From Alphaproteobacteria bacterium (lineage in GTDB: Bacteria; Pseudomonadota; Alphaproteobacteria; UBA7985; JAUIBT01): a stretch of 47,601 nt of DNA. Below are positions 15,849-24,738 of this stretch, one piece after another. A program made the position numbers and the translations under genes. The notes beneath the pieces were generated by a model, which was given only the letters and a program-made list of their open reading frames with translations, did not search any database and was not told where the DNA came from. The DNA is taken from contig JAUIBT010000026.1 in the NCBI GenBank assembly GCA_030428255.1, positions 1 to 47,601 on the forward strand, read 5' to 3'. Numbering within the stretch: position 1 is the stretch's first letter; the number at the start of each line of letters is the position of its first letter.

Positions 15849-16190
15849 AGGGTCTTGTCCTTGCACTTTTGGGGTCATCTTAGGGGTGTTTGTTAGGAGT
15901 TGGCCTTGAAGTGCCAGGCTGTGATGCGACCTGCAAGCGGACGCTGGCATCAAGCCGCCTTTCATCGCCAAATTGCGCGAATTCGAACATCGCGCGGTTC
16001 GAGTTGAAAAATCCGGCCAGCCGCATCCTTGGAACAGCCCGTTCCAGTCGCCGGCTTGTGAATTCTTTGCCAAGGTCAGGCTTAGAGTCTCTCACCTCAG
16101 GTTGCATGCTTCGCAAGACTTGAGATTTCGCTTTAATCCCCGTAGACACAAGAAGGGCCAGGCGTTTGGCCCTTGCTCACAAGCCAAGCG
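15849..16190. other. 342-bp divergent intergenic region
   Basis: This region between gapA and the divergent coiled-coil gene must hold promoters for both, but no convincing -35/-10 pair was picked. No open frame is supported. One clear structure is a hairpin AAGGGCCA/TGGCCCTT at 16153-16160 and 16167-16174 (6-nt loop), 16 nt before the downstream start. In relatives a transketolase gene often occupies this divergent position, so the gap may mark a deletion. No remnant of it was recognised. Confidence 0.5.
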
Positions 16191-16559
16191 ATGATGCGAA
16201 TGCCCAACGACGCTCCGACCAACGATCTGCCTGCCATCGACGAAGACGCGCCAGCGCACGGCCAGGGGCTGGATTCCGCCGACAAAATGGAGGCCGCCAA
16301 GCGCCGCCTTGATCGCGCACTCAACGGCCTTGAGCGCCGGGTAGCCACCCACAGCGACCGGCTGCGCCAGACCAATGCCCGCGACGTGGCAGCCCTGCGC
16401 GCCCAGGCTCAGAGCGTCGAGCGCGAGAGGCGCCACCTGGCCGAAGAGCTTCAACGACTGGACGCTTATTTGGGTGAGATAGAGCAGGGCCTCGCCAAAA
16501 CCCAGCCAGCCACCCAACCAGCAGGCCAGCCGCCTGCCCTGCCCCAGCGCGAGGTCTAA
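16191..16559 (+). CDS. DUF4164-like coiled-coil protein
   Basis: A 122-residue protein, probably of the alphaproteobacterial DUF4164 group, which typically lies directly before zapA. The centre (about 28-95) is a continuous heptad-like helix rich in Ala, Arg, Glu and Leu (AAKRRLDRALNGLERRV, VERERRHLAEELQRLDAYL), suggesting a dimeric coiled coil. The C-terminus is a short Pro/Gln/Ala tail with a TQPA-type repeat. Several ATG codons stand close together (16191, 16194, 16200), so the exact start is uncertain. It ends 3 nt before zapA, so the two are very likely co-translated, which suggests a cell-division-related role. Confidence 0.7.
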   Translation: MMRMPNDAPTNDLPAIDEDAPAHGQGLDSADKMEAAKRRLDRALNGLERRVATHSDRLRQTNARDVAALRAQAQSVERERRHLAEELQRLDAYLGEIEQGLAKTQPATQPAGQPPALPQREV

Positions 16560-16562
16560 CTC

Positions 16563-16991
16563 ATGGCTGAAGTCGAAATCATCATTGGCGGTTTCGCTCA
16601 TCGGGTCATCTGCGCAGAGGGCCAAGAGCCGCGCATTCAAATGTTGGGTCAACGCATCGCGCGCGAAATCACCAACCTGGCTGAACGCAACCCTGGCCAC
16701 TCACCCACGCGCCTCTTGCTGTTGGCCGCCCTGCACTTTGCCGATCAGGCCGACGAGCGCGAGCGCTGCCACACCCAAGCCGTCCTACACGGAACGCTTG
16801 AACCAGAACCGGACGCTGAAAACCAAAACGCCAACACAGCACGCGCGCAAGAACAGGTGCTGGAGGCAACCCAGCTCTATCTGGCGCAGGTGTTTGATGA
16901 GATGGCCCGCCGCCTGGAGGGCCTGGACCGCGACCTGGCCAGCGTCGAAGCGCGCTTGCCCCTGGAGCGCGACCTTGAGAAAAATGCCTGA
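16563..16991 (+). CDS. zapA: Cell division protein ZapA
   Basis: A 142-residue ZapA-type FtsZ-ring stabiliser. The globular head opens with AEVEIIIGGFAHRVICAEGQEPRI, which corresponds to the family's V-x-I-x-G-x-x-Y-x-I-x-x-x-x-E-x-E-x-x-L pattern, and continues into LGQRIAREITNLAER. The second half is a long helix (VLEATQLYLAQVFDEMARRLEGLDRDL) that forms the antiparallel coiled coil. It is somewhat longer than classic ZapA (about 110 residues). It starts 3 nt after the DUF4164-like gene and overlaps fdhD by 8 nt, giving a tight three-gene operon. Confidence 0.85.
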   Translation: MAEVEIIIGGFAHRVICAEGQEPRIQMLGQRIAREITNLAERNPGHSPTRLLLLAALHFADQADERERCHTQAVLHGTLEPEPDAENQNANTARAQEQVLEATQLYLAQVFDEMARRLEGLDRDLASVEARLPLERDLEKNA

Positions 16992-17961
16992 TCTGATCCC
17001 CGCCATGGCCCCCAAGCCCGACACGACCGACACAGATAGCCAGCCCGCACCTGACCGTGAGCCCGGAGTTGCGCGCCGCCGCGCCGCGCCCAGCAAAGCC
17101 AGCGCCGAGGAGCTGGCAAGCTATGTGCTGCGTCCAGCGGTTGACGACCAGGGCAACGACCTGGCGGCCCTAACCGAGCTTGACCAAGGCCTGGACGAAC
17201 ATGGCCAACCGCAAAGTCTCGCGGTGATCAAAGAGCGCGCCTTAACGCTCTATTTGAACGACCAAGAGATCGTCACCATGATGACCATCGGCGATCATCC
17301 CAAAGATCTGGCACGCGGCTATTTGCTCAATCAGAATATGTTGGGCGCTGATGATGACATCACCGACATCGACTATGACGACGACCTTCAGGTGGTGGTG
17401 GTGCGCACCCGCCATCAGGTCAACTATCTGGAAAAGCTGAAAAAGAAGACCCTGACCTCGGGCTGCGCACAGGGTACCGCCTTTGGCGACATGATGGAGC
17501 GCTTCGATCAAGTCCGCCTGGACCCGGGCGTGCGGCTGCGCACCTCAGAGCTTGCCCCTTTGCTGTCGCTGATCAATCGCACCCCCAGCCTCTATTTGGC
17601 AGCGGGCGCCATTCACGGCTGTGTGTTGGCCGCGGGCGCAAGACCCCTGGTCTATATGGAGGACGTTGGCCGCCACAACGCCGTGGACAAGATCGCGGGC
17701 TTTGCCCACCGCCAGGGCCTGAGCCTGCGCGATAAGGTGTTTTTTACCACCGGTCGCCTGACGTCTGAGATGGTGATCAAGACCGTGCAAATGGAGATTC
17801 CCATCTTGGTCTCGCGTTCGGGCTTCACACAGTGGGGAGTCGAGCTGGCCCGCCAAGCCGGGCTGACGCTGATTGGCCGGGCAAAGGGCCGCCGCTTTAC
17901 GCTGATGGCGGGCGAAGAGCGCCTGATTTTCGATAGCCAGGCCAGCGACCTGGGGGACTGA
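16984..17961 (+). CDS. fdhD: FdhD-like formate dehydrogenase accessory sulfurtransferase
   Basis: A 325-residue FdhD-family protein. ATG at 16984 overlaps the zapA end, implying translational coupling. The conserved blocks are ERALTLYLNDQEIVTMMTIG, the DLARGYLLNQ helix, AAGAIHGCVLA, and DVGRHNAVDKI, followed by FFTTGRLTSEMV and VSRSG. FdhD passes sulfur from IscS to the bis-MGD cofactor of formate dehydrogenases. The E. coli enzyme uses a C-x-x-C pair; here only one Cys remains (Cys161 in TSGCAQGTAFG). This may mark a variant branch rather than loss. An extra 50-residue polar N-terminus precedes the domain. No formate dehydrogenase gene is in the window. Confidence 0.85.
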   Translation: MPDLIPAMAPKPDTTDTDSQPAPDREPGVARRRAAPSKASAEELASYVLRPAVDDQGNDLAALTELDQGLDEHGQPQSLAVIKERALTLYLNDQEIVTMMTIGDHPKDLARGYLLNQNMLGADDDITDIDYDDDLQVVVVRTRHQVNYLEKLKKKTLTSGCAQGTAFGDMMERFDQVRLDPGVRLRTSELAPLLSLINRTPSLYLAAGAIHGCVLAAGARPLVYMEDVGRHNAVDKIAGFAHRQGLSLRDKVFFTTGRLTSEMVIKTVQMEIPILVSRSGFTQWGVELARQAGLTLIGRAKGRRFTLMAGEERLIFDSQASDLGD

Positions 17962-17973
17962 TGCACTCCTAAC

Positions 17974-18006
17974 CCAAAGCCGCGTCGTGCCATGCCGTGC
18001 AACGCC
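17974..18006 (+). repeat. Dispersed REP-like element, copy 1
   Basis: This 33-bp sequence matches 35480-35512 at 29 of 33 positions, the first 14 being identical. It lies between the convergent fdhD and addA genes. A related but more diverged sequence occurs twice at 6157-6182 and 6257-6282 on the other strand (shared core around CCATGC). Placement after gene ends suggests a role at transcript 3' ends, or simply tolerance of small mobile repeats there. Confidence 0.7.
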
Positions 18007-18052
18007 GTGATTCGACCTGTCGCCTGCGGCCTTGTGGTCGTCTGAGCTAGCT

Positions 18053-21000
18053 CTAAACCGCCACCGGCATGATCGACGCGTTGCGGCTCCACACCAAATA
18101 GGCCTCGATGGCCCGTCCTGGATAGATTTGGCGCAGCACCGCAGCATAGAGCGCCAACTGCCGCGCATAAGCATTGGGTGCATGGGCGCCGTTGGGCGGA
18201 GCCCCGGTCTTAAAATCCACAATGACGATGCGCTCAGCACCGACGAACAAGCGGTCAATGCGCCCGGTGATCAGATCTTTGCCAACCTGCCCGCTCAGTG
18301 GCACCTCAGCGCGCGAACCAGGACCAAAGACGAAGGCCAGCGCCGAGTTTTCCAGAACCTGCTGAACGTCGTCACTGATGGCCTGGTGCTCTTGGTCAGA
18401 CAGCGCGCTTTGCTTGGCCAGATAGGCGTCCATGGCAGGCAAGCGCTGGTCTTCTGGCAGTTCGGGCAGATACTGCAACAGCCGGTGGATCTGAATACCG
18501 CGCTCCACTGCGCGCTGGGCATCGCCGACCAGGCGGAAGAAGGAGGGCGGCGCTTCTTGCTCGCTGGGCTTCAGCGGGCGGGGCGGCTGCGGCTCGTCGG
18601 GTACGGGCCCGCTCAGCCAAGCCGGCAAGGGCGGTGCATCTGTCGAGGCCATGCCCTTGCGCGCGGCTGCCCCCTGCTCGGCCTGAGCGGCAGGCTCGGT
18701 CAGCAGGGCATCGGGCGAGAGCGCCGGGGCGCGTTCTTGCAACAAATTGAACTCCTGCGGCGGCTCGGGCAAACGCGCCTCGACTTGTGCGGCACTGGCT
18801 CTGCCGGGGGTCAAGACATCTTTCAAGCCGCCCGCCACCAGATCGTACCAGCCCTTACCCTGAGTTTCGGCCCCGCAGACCAACAGGCGATCAGACGCGC
18901 GGGTCATGGCCACATACAGCAAGCGGCGCTGCTCTTCATCCTCGCGCTGGTCGGCTTCGGCAACCAAGCCCTGTGCATAGGTCTCGGCGGACTCCTTGTT
19001 TGGCAGCCACAAGGGCATCTCGTCCTGGTCAAACAGCCAGCCATCGCCCGCCTTCTTCTTGGTCCAGATCAGCGGCAAGACCACAATCGGCGCTTGCAGC
19101 CCCTTGGAGCCGTGGACGGTCATGATCCGCAGCTTGCCGTCGCCCGCCTCCATATCGCGTTTGATCTCAACGTCGTCGCCTTCCATCCACTTTAGGAAGC
19201 CTTGCAGCGAGGGCGGATGCTGCGCGTCGTAGTCCATCGCCAGGTTCAAGAATTCGTCGATGGCGTCTTCGGCGTCCAGACCCAGGCGGTGCAACAGCTT
19301 GGCGCGCCCGTTGTGCTGGCCCAAGACCCAGACAAACAGCTCATAGAGTGGCACCGCGTCGGCGCGATCCAGGCAAGCCCGTAAGAAGCGCCGCGCGTCG
19401 CTCAGTTCACGGCCAAGCTCGGGAGCCGCCTGCAGGCCATCTCCGCTTGCCAGCCGCTCCCACAAGCTGGACTTGCCCCGCCCGTCGGCCAGCGTGAACA
19501 ACGCCTCTTCGGACACCTCCAGCAAGGGCGATTTTAAGAGCCCCGCCAAAGTCAAGTCATCGTCGGGCAGCACCAAAAAACGCGCCAGCGCCAGCAGGTC
19601 TTGCACTGCCAATTGTTGGGCCAAGCGCATGCGATCGCGACCAGCGATCTGGCTGACGCCCAAGCCCTTAAGCTGGGCGTTCAGCTCAGCCACAAAGGCG
19701 GTGCGATTGCGCACCAACACCAAAATGTCACCGGGCTGGATGCGGCGGCGCTTGAGTGGCGCGCTGCCGCCGCTATCCTTGGGCTTGATGGTCAGGTAGC
19801 AGTCGGGATCGTCCAAGCCCTGCGGATCGTTGCACCAATAGGCGATCTGTTGGGCTAAGGCGCGGGCCAAAGCGCTGTCAGATTTGACCTCGGCCTTGGG
19901 AACCAGCGGCAAGACCCAACCGCTTTCCTCGCCCGCCACGGCATCGCCAACGCCCTTTTTTTTGCTGGTCTTGGGTTTGTCGGTCTCCAGCGAGGGCCAG
20001 AGCGTCAAGCTGCCCGGCTCATCGGCGCGCGCGGCTTGGTGGCTGGGCCAGGCGTTGGCGGCCTCGTCGATCACACCGCGATGCACGCTGGCCGGTTCAA
20101 ACACCCGATTGACCGCCTGCAAAATGGCGGGCACCGAGCGGAAGGAGACATCCAGGCTCAGATCTTCAAAGCGCTGATCGCTGGCCTTCGCGCGCTCAGC
20201 AAAGTACTTGCGCATGCGGCCGAATTCACGCGGATCGGCTTGTTGGAAGCTGAAGATCGACTGCTTTTCATCGCCGACGACAAACAAGCTTCGGCGGCGC
20301 TCGCTGGCCTCTTGGTCCAGATCAAAGAACAGGTCTGCCAGACCGCGTACCACTGCCCATTGCGCGGGGTTGGTATCTTGCGCCTCGTCCACCAAAATGT
20401 GATCCAGGCCCTGGTCCAGCTTGTAGTGAACCCAGATCGCGCCCTCTTTCAGCAACAGGCCCGCGCGCTCGATCAAGTCATCAAAGTCCAGTAAGGAGCG
20501 GGCCAGCTTGGCGCGTTCAAAGCGAGTCAGCAGCTCGGCCAGCAGGGTTAAGAAGGCCTCGTTCGCGCGGTACAGCTCTTGGGCCTGCAAAGCGTCGAAG
20601 GTGCGCTTAACCCCGTCTTGGAAGCTGCGCAGTGCTGGGATTTCGGCGGGAAAAGCCTCGGCATCTGATCGAGACGGGAAATGATGGTCACGGATCTTGG
20701 CCCCGCCGTTCGACAGCAGCTCTTTGCAAGCCGCCTCCCAGGCTTCGTCAAGATCTGCACTGCCATCAATCAGCGCCGCCAGGGGCAGCAAAAACTTGGT
20801 GATCGATTTGCCCGCTCCCTGGCTCAAGGTCTGCCAAGCCGGACGGAAGGCCGCCACGGGCTCAGGTCCAATGGCGCTAAGGATCAGGTCTTGGCGGCTT
20901 TGGTTCAGATCGACGCCAAGCTTGCCCCGCAGCTCGTCCAGCACCACCGGCAGCCCCTGGCCGATCAGGCGGTGCAAACGCGCCCGCTTGTTGGCTGCGG

Positions 21001-21625
21001 TCAGCATGGCGTCGCGAAACCTGGTGTCCTGCAACAAGCCGGTCATCAGGGTCGCCGCGCGCCCCATGTCCCCGTCGGGGTCTTGGTAGGCGTCTTGGAT
21101 CAGCTCAGTCAGCTCTTGATTCAACAGCTCGGCGCGGCCGCGATCATCCAGCAGGCGAAAGCGCGGCGGGGTCTGGCTCTCCACCGGAAAGCGCCCCAAT
21201 AGCGACTGACAAAACGAGTGGATGGTCTGAATTTTCATCCCGCCCGGCGCTTCCAACACCCGCGCAAACAGGGCTTGGGCCCGCGCCAGTTCTTCTTCGC
21301 TCGGCGAGCGTTGCAACAAGTCGTCTTTCAGCTCTTCAGCCAGTTTCGCGCGCGCCATCACAGCCCATTCGGCCAGCTTGGCTTGCAGGCGGTTGGCCAT
21401 CTCTGCGGCTGCCGTGTTGGTGAAGGTCAGCGCCAAGATGCGGTGCGGCTCGGCGCCATCGACCAGCAGGCGCAGCATGCGATCGATCAAGACCTTGGTC
21501 TTGCCCGAGCCCGCCGAGGCCCCCACCCAAGCCGAGGCCCCAGGATCGCTGGCTAAGCGCTGAATGTGGCTGGCTCTAGCGACCTGTTCCTGTCCACCGC
21601 TGAGCGGTTGATCGTCACGTGTCAT
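18053..21625 (-). CDS. addA: Double-strand break repair helicase-nuclease AddA
   Basis: A 1190-residue UvrD/RecB-like helicase with a C-terminal nuclease. Start at ATG 21625, 11 nt inside the end of addB, replaces a longer upstream frame. Walker A is GASAGSGKT (35-43). Walker B/motif II is VDEAQDTNPAQW, preceded by the typical LLDFDDLIERA. Motifs V-VI appear as TVHGSKGLQAPIVVLP and LLYVAMTRASDRL. The C-terminal PD-(D/E)XK nuclease shows IVIVDFKTGAPP. With AddB it resects broken DNA ends and loads RecA, replacing RecBCD in alphaproteobacteria. The length fits the family. Overlap with addB indicates one transcript. Confidence 0.95.
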   Translation of the reverse strand: MTRDDQPLSGGQEQVARASHIQRLASDPGASAWVGASAGSGKTKVLIDRMLRLLVDGAEPHRILALTFTNTAAAEMANRLQAKLAEWAVMARAKLAEELKDDLLQRSPSEEELARAQALFARVLEAPGGMKIQTIHSFCQSLLGRFPVESQTPPRFRLLDDRGRAELLNQELTELIQDAYQDPDGDMGRAATLMTGLLQDTRFRDAMLTAANKRARLHRLIGQGLPVVLDELRGKLGVDLNQSRQDLILSAIGPEPVAAFRPAWQTLSQGAGKSITKFLLPLAALIDGSADLDEAWEAACKELLSNGGAKIRDHHFPSRSDAEAFPAEIPALRSFQDGVKRTFDALQAQELYRANEAFLTLLAELLTRFERAKLARSLLDFDDLIERAGLLLKEGAIWVHYKLDQGLDHILVDEAQDTNPAQWAVVRGLADLFFDLDQEASERRRSLFVVGDEKQSIFSFQQADPREFGRMRKYFAERAKASDQRFEDLSLDVSFRSVPAILQAVNRVFEPASVHRGVIDEAANAWPSHQAARADEPGSLTLWPSLETDKPKTSKKKGVGDAVAGEESGWVLPLVPKAEVKSDSALARALAQQIAYWCNDPQGLDDPDCYLTIKPKDSGGSAPLKRRRIQPGDILVLVRNRTAFVAELNAQLKGLGVSQIAGRDRMRLAQQLAVQDLLALARFLVLPDDDLTLAGLLKSPLLEVSEEALFTLADGRGKSSLWERLASGDGLQAAPELGRELSDARRFLRACLDRADAVPLYELFVWVLGQHNGRAKLLHRLGLDAEDAIDEFLNLAMDYDAQHPPSLQGFLKWMEGDDVEIKRDMEAGDGKLRIMTVHGSKGLQAPIVVLPLIWTKKKAGDGWLFDQDEMPLWLPNKESAETYAQGLVAEADQREDEEQRRLLYVAMTRASDRLLVCGAETQGKGWYDLVAGGLKDVLTPGRASAAQVEARLPEPPQEFNLLQERAPALSPDALLTEPAAQAEQGAAARKGMASTDAPPLPAWLSGPVPDEPQPPRPLKPSEQEAPPSFFRLVGDAQRAVERGIQIHRLLQYLPELPEDQRLPAMDAYLAKQSALSDQEHQAISDDVQQVLENSALAFVFGPGSRAEVPLSGQVGKDLITGRIDRLFVGAERIVIVDFKTGAPPNGAHAPNAYARQLALYAAVLRQIYPGRAIEAYLVWSRNASIMPVAV

Positions 21626-24600
21626 GATCGTTGCCCTGCCATTCTGCCATACGGTGAAGGTGCTCGTAATCGTCGTAGGATTTCTTGGGCCCGATATCGG
21701 CAAAGGAGTAATAGGCTTGATCGGGCTCGAAATAAGCATCCACCAGCGCCCGCAAGCCCGCTTCGGCCTCTTCGATCAGTGCGGCCAGGCCGTCTTTCTC
21801 ACGCACCGGCTTGATTTCAGCCACCCCGCGCCCGCCGTGCAAACGCCAATGCTCCAAGCTGGTCACTGGCTGAGGGGCAAAGCTGTCCCAGCCCTTGTTC
21901 TGCGCGATCACCGCCTCCAGCGGCAACTGGGGTTGCAGGCCCCGACGCATGTCCGCCACGCTGGGCGCTTGGCCGGTCTTGTAGTCGATGATCGTCAGGC
22001 CGCCCGCCTTCATCCGGTCCACGCGGTCGGCGCGTGCCTTTAGAATAAACGGCAGGTCAGCCTTCAGCCCACTAAGCGGCCAGCGCTCTTCGAACTCGCC
22101 TTGGATGGCAGCGATGTCCGCCAAGCGCTCACGCTGGGTTGCGATGAACCAGGGGATGATGCGCTCCAGGCGCTCTTGCCAAAAACGGCGCTCCAAGGGG
22201 GCGTTCAGCTTGGCCTCGGCGCAAACCTTGGCGTGTGCCAGCAACCAGGCCTCGGCCTCAGGCGGCAGGGTGACGCCGTAGCGGATCAGAAAATCCTCCA
22301 GGCTCTTGTGCAAGGCATTGCCACGGTCGGCTGGCGAGGGGTCCGCGTCGACGGGCTCCAAAGCGTTGAGGTTCAAGATCTTCTTGGCATAGAGGTCGTA
22401 GGGGTCGCGCATCCAGGTGCGAATGTGGGTGACCGACAAAGATTGCGGCCGCTTGTCTACTGGTGGCAGCGCTGCGGGGCGCGAGCGCGGCTGAATGCCC
22501 TCAGGATGGCGCAAGCGGTCCAGCCACACCGTATAGGGCTCGTTTGGGGTCAGGTCGGCCAACTTGGCCCCCGGCGGCAGCACCGAGTCCAAACGCGCCA
22601 GCCAGCGCGAGCGCACCGAGGGTGCACTGCCCTGTTTGGCCGCGCGGCAGACCATGACCTGGCGCGCGCCAAAGGCTTGGCAAAAGTCGTGTGCAGACAG
22701 GCCGATCTTGCGCTCAGGAGCGGGCAAGCCGATGGCTGCGCGCATGGGCCGCGACATCCAGGGCCCTGTGTCGGTCGGCACCGGCCAGACGCCTTCATTG
22801 AGCCCGCCCAGGATCATCAGGTCAGCCTTTTGCAGCCGCGCCTCCATGGTGCCCCAGATGGCCAAGCGCGGATGGGTGCCATAGGCTTTGCGGATCGGCA
22901 GATCGCCCATCAGGCTGTCAAAGACCTCGTGGTAGGTCTTGGCTGGCACCAATAAGTCGGCCAATCCTTGAGCGGCGTTCATGATTTCCACGGCCAGGTG
23001 TTCGAAGGCCTGGCCCTCTTCGCCTTGCCACAAGGGCGAGGCCGCAGGGCCAACTTCGCCAGCAGGGTCATCGGTCGCTTGCGCTTCATCCGCAGGCAGC
23101 TCGGCCAGGCGCTCCAGCACCTCCAAATGACAGGCCAGGCGCGCGTGCAAGTCCTGCTCGCCGCGTTGCCAGCCGGCATCGATCACCGCGCCCAGCGGCT
23201 CCAACAGCACCATAAGCGCTTGGGCGGGGGCGATGTGGCGCTCCAAACGCGCCAGGTGGCCGCCCTCTTCCTTGATGGCACGAATGCGCAGATCGACCGC
23301 CTCCGCAAGCCCTGCAAAGCCGCGCCGCGCCGGGCGCGGTCCGCGCAACACCAACAGCTCCAGCGCGCGCACTTGGCGGCGCAAAAGGCCGCGCTCGCAG
23401 CCCAAGCGCGCCATGGGGTGCTTGAGGACCGACAGCAGCGCGACCGGCGCCATATCCTCGGCCAGCAGCCGCGCGGTCAGACGAACAAAGGCCCCAAGCG
23501 CGGTGTTCTTGAGCGGCGTTCCGGCGCTCTCCTCCACCAGCACGTCAAAGCGGGCAAGCTCGGCCTGCACACGGCGCGCCAGTCCACGATCGGGCGTTAC
23601 CAGCGCCGCCGTGCGCTCGGGCGTCTCCAGTGCGTGGCGCAAAGCGAGCGCAATCACTGCTGCTTCTTGGGCACCGTCGGGGCTCTCTAGATAGGAGACA
23701 CCCTGCCAGGCCTCGGGCTGCAAGTCGCCGCGCGCCTGCCAGCCGTGTTCAGGGGCCGCGATGGCCTCGGCGGGCAGCATGGCGAGCTGCAACAGGGCCA
23801 AACGCTCAGGCGGGCAGAGGGTAAAGCGGGCTTGGCTGGCCAGCTCCAGTGCGGGCACGCTGGCCGGGTCAAAGGCTATGTCTTGGCGCAGCAGGGCAAA
23901 GCCGTACTGCGGATGGCTGGGTGCGCGCGCGATATCCTCCCAGACCTCAGCGGGCAAGCTGGTATCCAGGCCCGGCAGGATCAGGCGACCGCGCGGCAAG
24001 CCAAGCACCGTTTTCATCAGCGCGCGCGTGGCTTTGATCGAGCCCGTAGAGCCCGCCAGAATAAAAGGTTGCGGCGGCGTTAGGTCTGCCCAAAGCTGGG
24101 CTTGCAGCATCATGAGGTGATGGCGGCGCTCGGCCGGATCGCTGCGCCCTCGCTCGGCCAACAGCGCGGGCCAAAGTTCGCGGATGATGGTGAGAAATTT
24201 TAGCGTCTTTTGCCAGTGCTCGGACAGCTCGGCTTCTTGCGCCAAGGTGTCAAGCTGGCCAAGGTCGATGGCTTCGGTCTGGCATTGATCCAGTAAGCGT
24301 GCCAGCTCGTCAGCCATGGCCAGCGCTTGTTCAATCGAGTGCGAGAACAGCCCCTTGGCCGCCAGAATAAGGCGCGTCAGCAGCAGGCGTCGATCTTGGG
24401 GCGCGATGGCCTCGGGCATGTCCTGTTCGAACGCCAAACGGGTCGCGACCTCGGTTGGCAGCGCCATGAGGTCCAGCGCCTCAAGTTCGTCGCTGTCCAA
24501 GTCACCCACCGCCATCAGGCGCGGCAACAACAGCGCCTTGGCCTCGGACTGGCGTAAGAAAGCCTCTTGCAAGCTGCGCACCGCGCGCCGATTGGGCAGC

Positions 24601-24725
24601 AAGATGGTAGCCTCTTCCAGCACCAGGCTGCCCTCTGCCACCTCGTGCAGCAATTGCGCCGCCAGCACGTCTGTGAAGGCGCAACAGGCGGGGATCGTCC
24701 AGATCTTGGCTGCGGGGTCGCTCAC
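21615..24725 (-). CDS. addB: Double-strand break repair protein AddB
   Basis: A 1036-residue partner of AddA. The N-terminal inactive helicase-like domain contains ATILLPNRRAVRSLQEAF near residue 40, and the central part has LILGGLNEGVWP. The C-terminal nuclease domain carries IIDYKTGQAP, the PD-(D/E)XK core. AddB recognises recombination signals and cuts one strand. No iron-sulfur cysteine pattern like that of Firmicutes AddB was noted. It is followed with an 11-nt overlap by addA and preceded by an AI-2E-type permease on the same strand, 13 nt apart, so all three may be co-transcribed. The usual alphaproteobacterial upstream neighbours (tsaE and a nucleotidyltransferase) are absent. Confidence 0.95.
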   Translation of the reverse strand: MSDPAAKIWTIPACCAFTDVLAAQLLHEVAEGSLVLEEATILLPNRRAVRSLQEAFLRQSEAKALLLPRLMAVGDLDSDELEALDLMALPTEVATRLAFEQDMPEAIAPQDRRLLLTRLILAAKGLFSHSIEQALAMADELARLLDQCQTEAIDLGQLDTLAQEAELSEHWQKTLKFLTIIRELWPALLAERGRSDPAERRHHLMMLQAQLWADLTPPQPFILAGSTGSIKATRALMKTVLGLPRGRLILPGLDTSLPAEVWEDIARAPSHPQYGFALLRQDIAFDPASVPALELASQARFTLCPPERLALLQLAMLPAEAIAAPEHGWQARGDLQPEAWQGVSYLESPDGAQEAAVIALALRHALETPERTAALVTPDRGLARRVQAELARFDVLVEESAGTPLKNTALGAFVRLTARLLAEDMAPVALLSVLKHPMARLGCERGLLRRQVRALELLVLRGPRPARRGFAGLAEAVDLRIRAIKEEGGHLARLERHIAPAQALMVLLEPLGAVIDAGWQRGEQDLHARLACHLEVLERLAELPADEAQATDDPAGEVGPAASPLWQGEEGQAFEHLAVEIMNAAQGLADLLVPAKTYHEVFDSLMGDLPIRKAYGTHPRLAIWGTMEARLQKADLMILGGLNEGVWPVPTDTGPWMSRPMRAAIGLPAPERKIGLSAHDFCQAFGARQVMVCRAAKQGSAPSVRSRWLARLDSVLPPGAKLADLTPNEPYTVWLDRLRHPEGIQPRSRPAALPPVDKRPQSLSVTHIRTWMRDPYDLYAKKILNLNALEPVDADPSPADRGNALHKSLEDFLIRYGVTLPPEAEAWLLAHAKVCAEAKLNAPLERRFWQERLERIIPWFIATQRERLADIAAIQGEFEERWPLSGLKADLPFILKARADRVDRMKAGGLTIIDYKTGQAPSVADMRRGLQPQLPLEAVIAQNKGWDSFAPQPVTSLEHWRLHGGRGVAEIKPVREKDGLAALIEEAEAGLRALVDAYFEPDQAYYSFADIGPKKSYDDYEHLHRMAEWQGNDHDT

Positions 24726-24738
24726 GCTGCGGGCCGGC

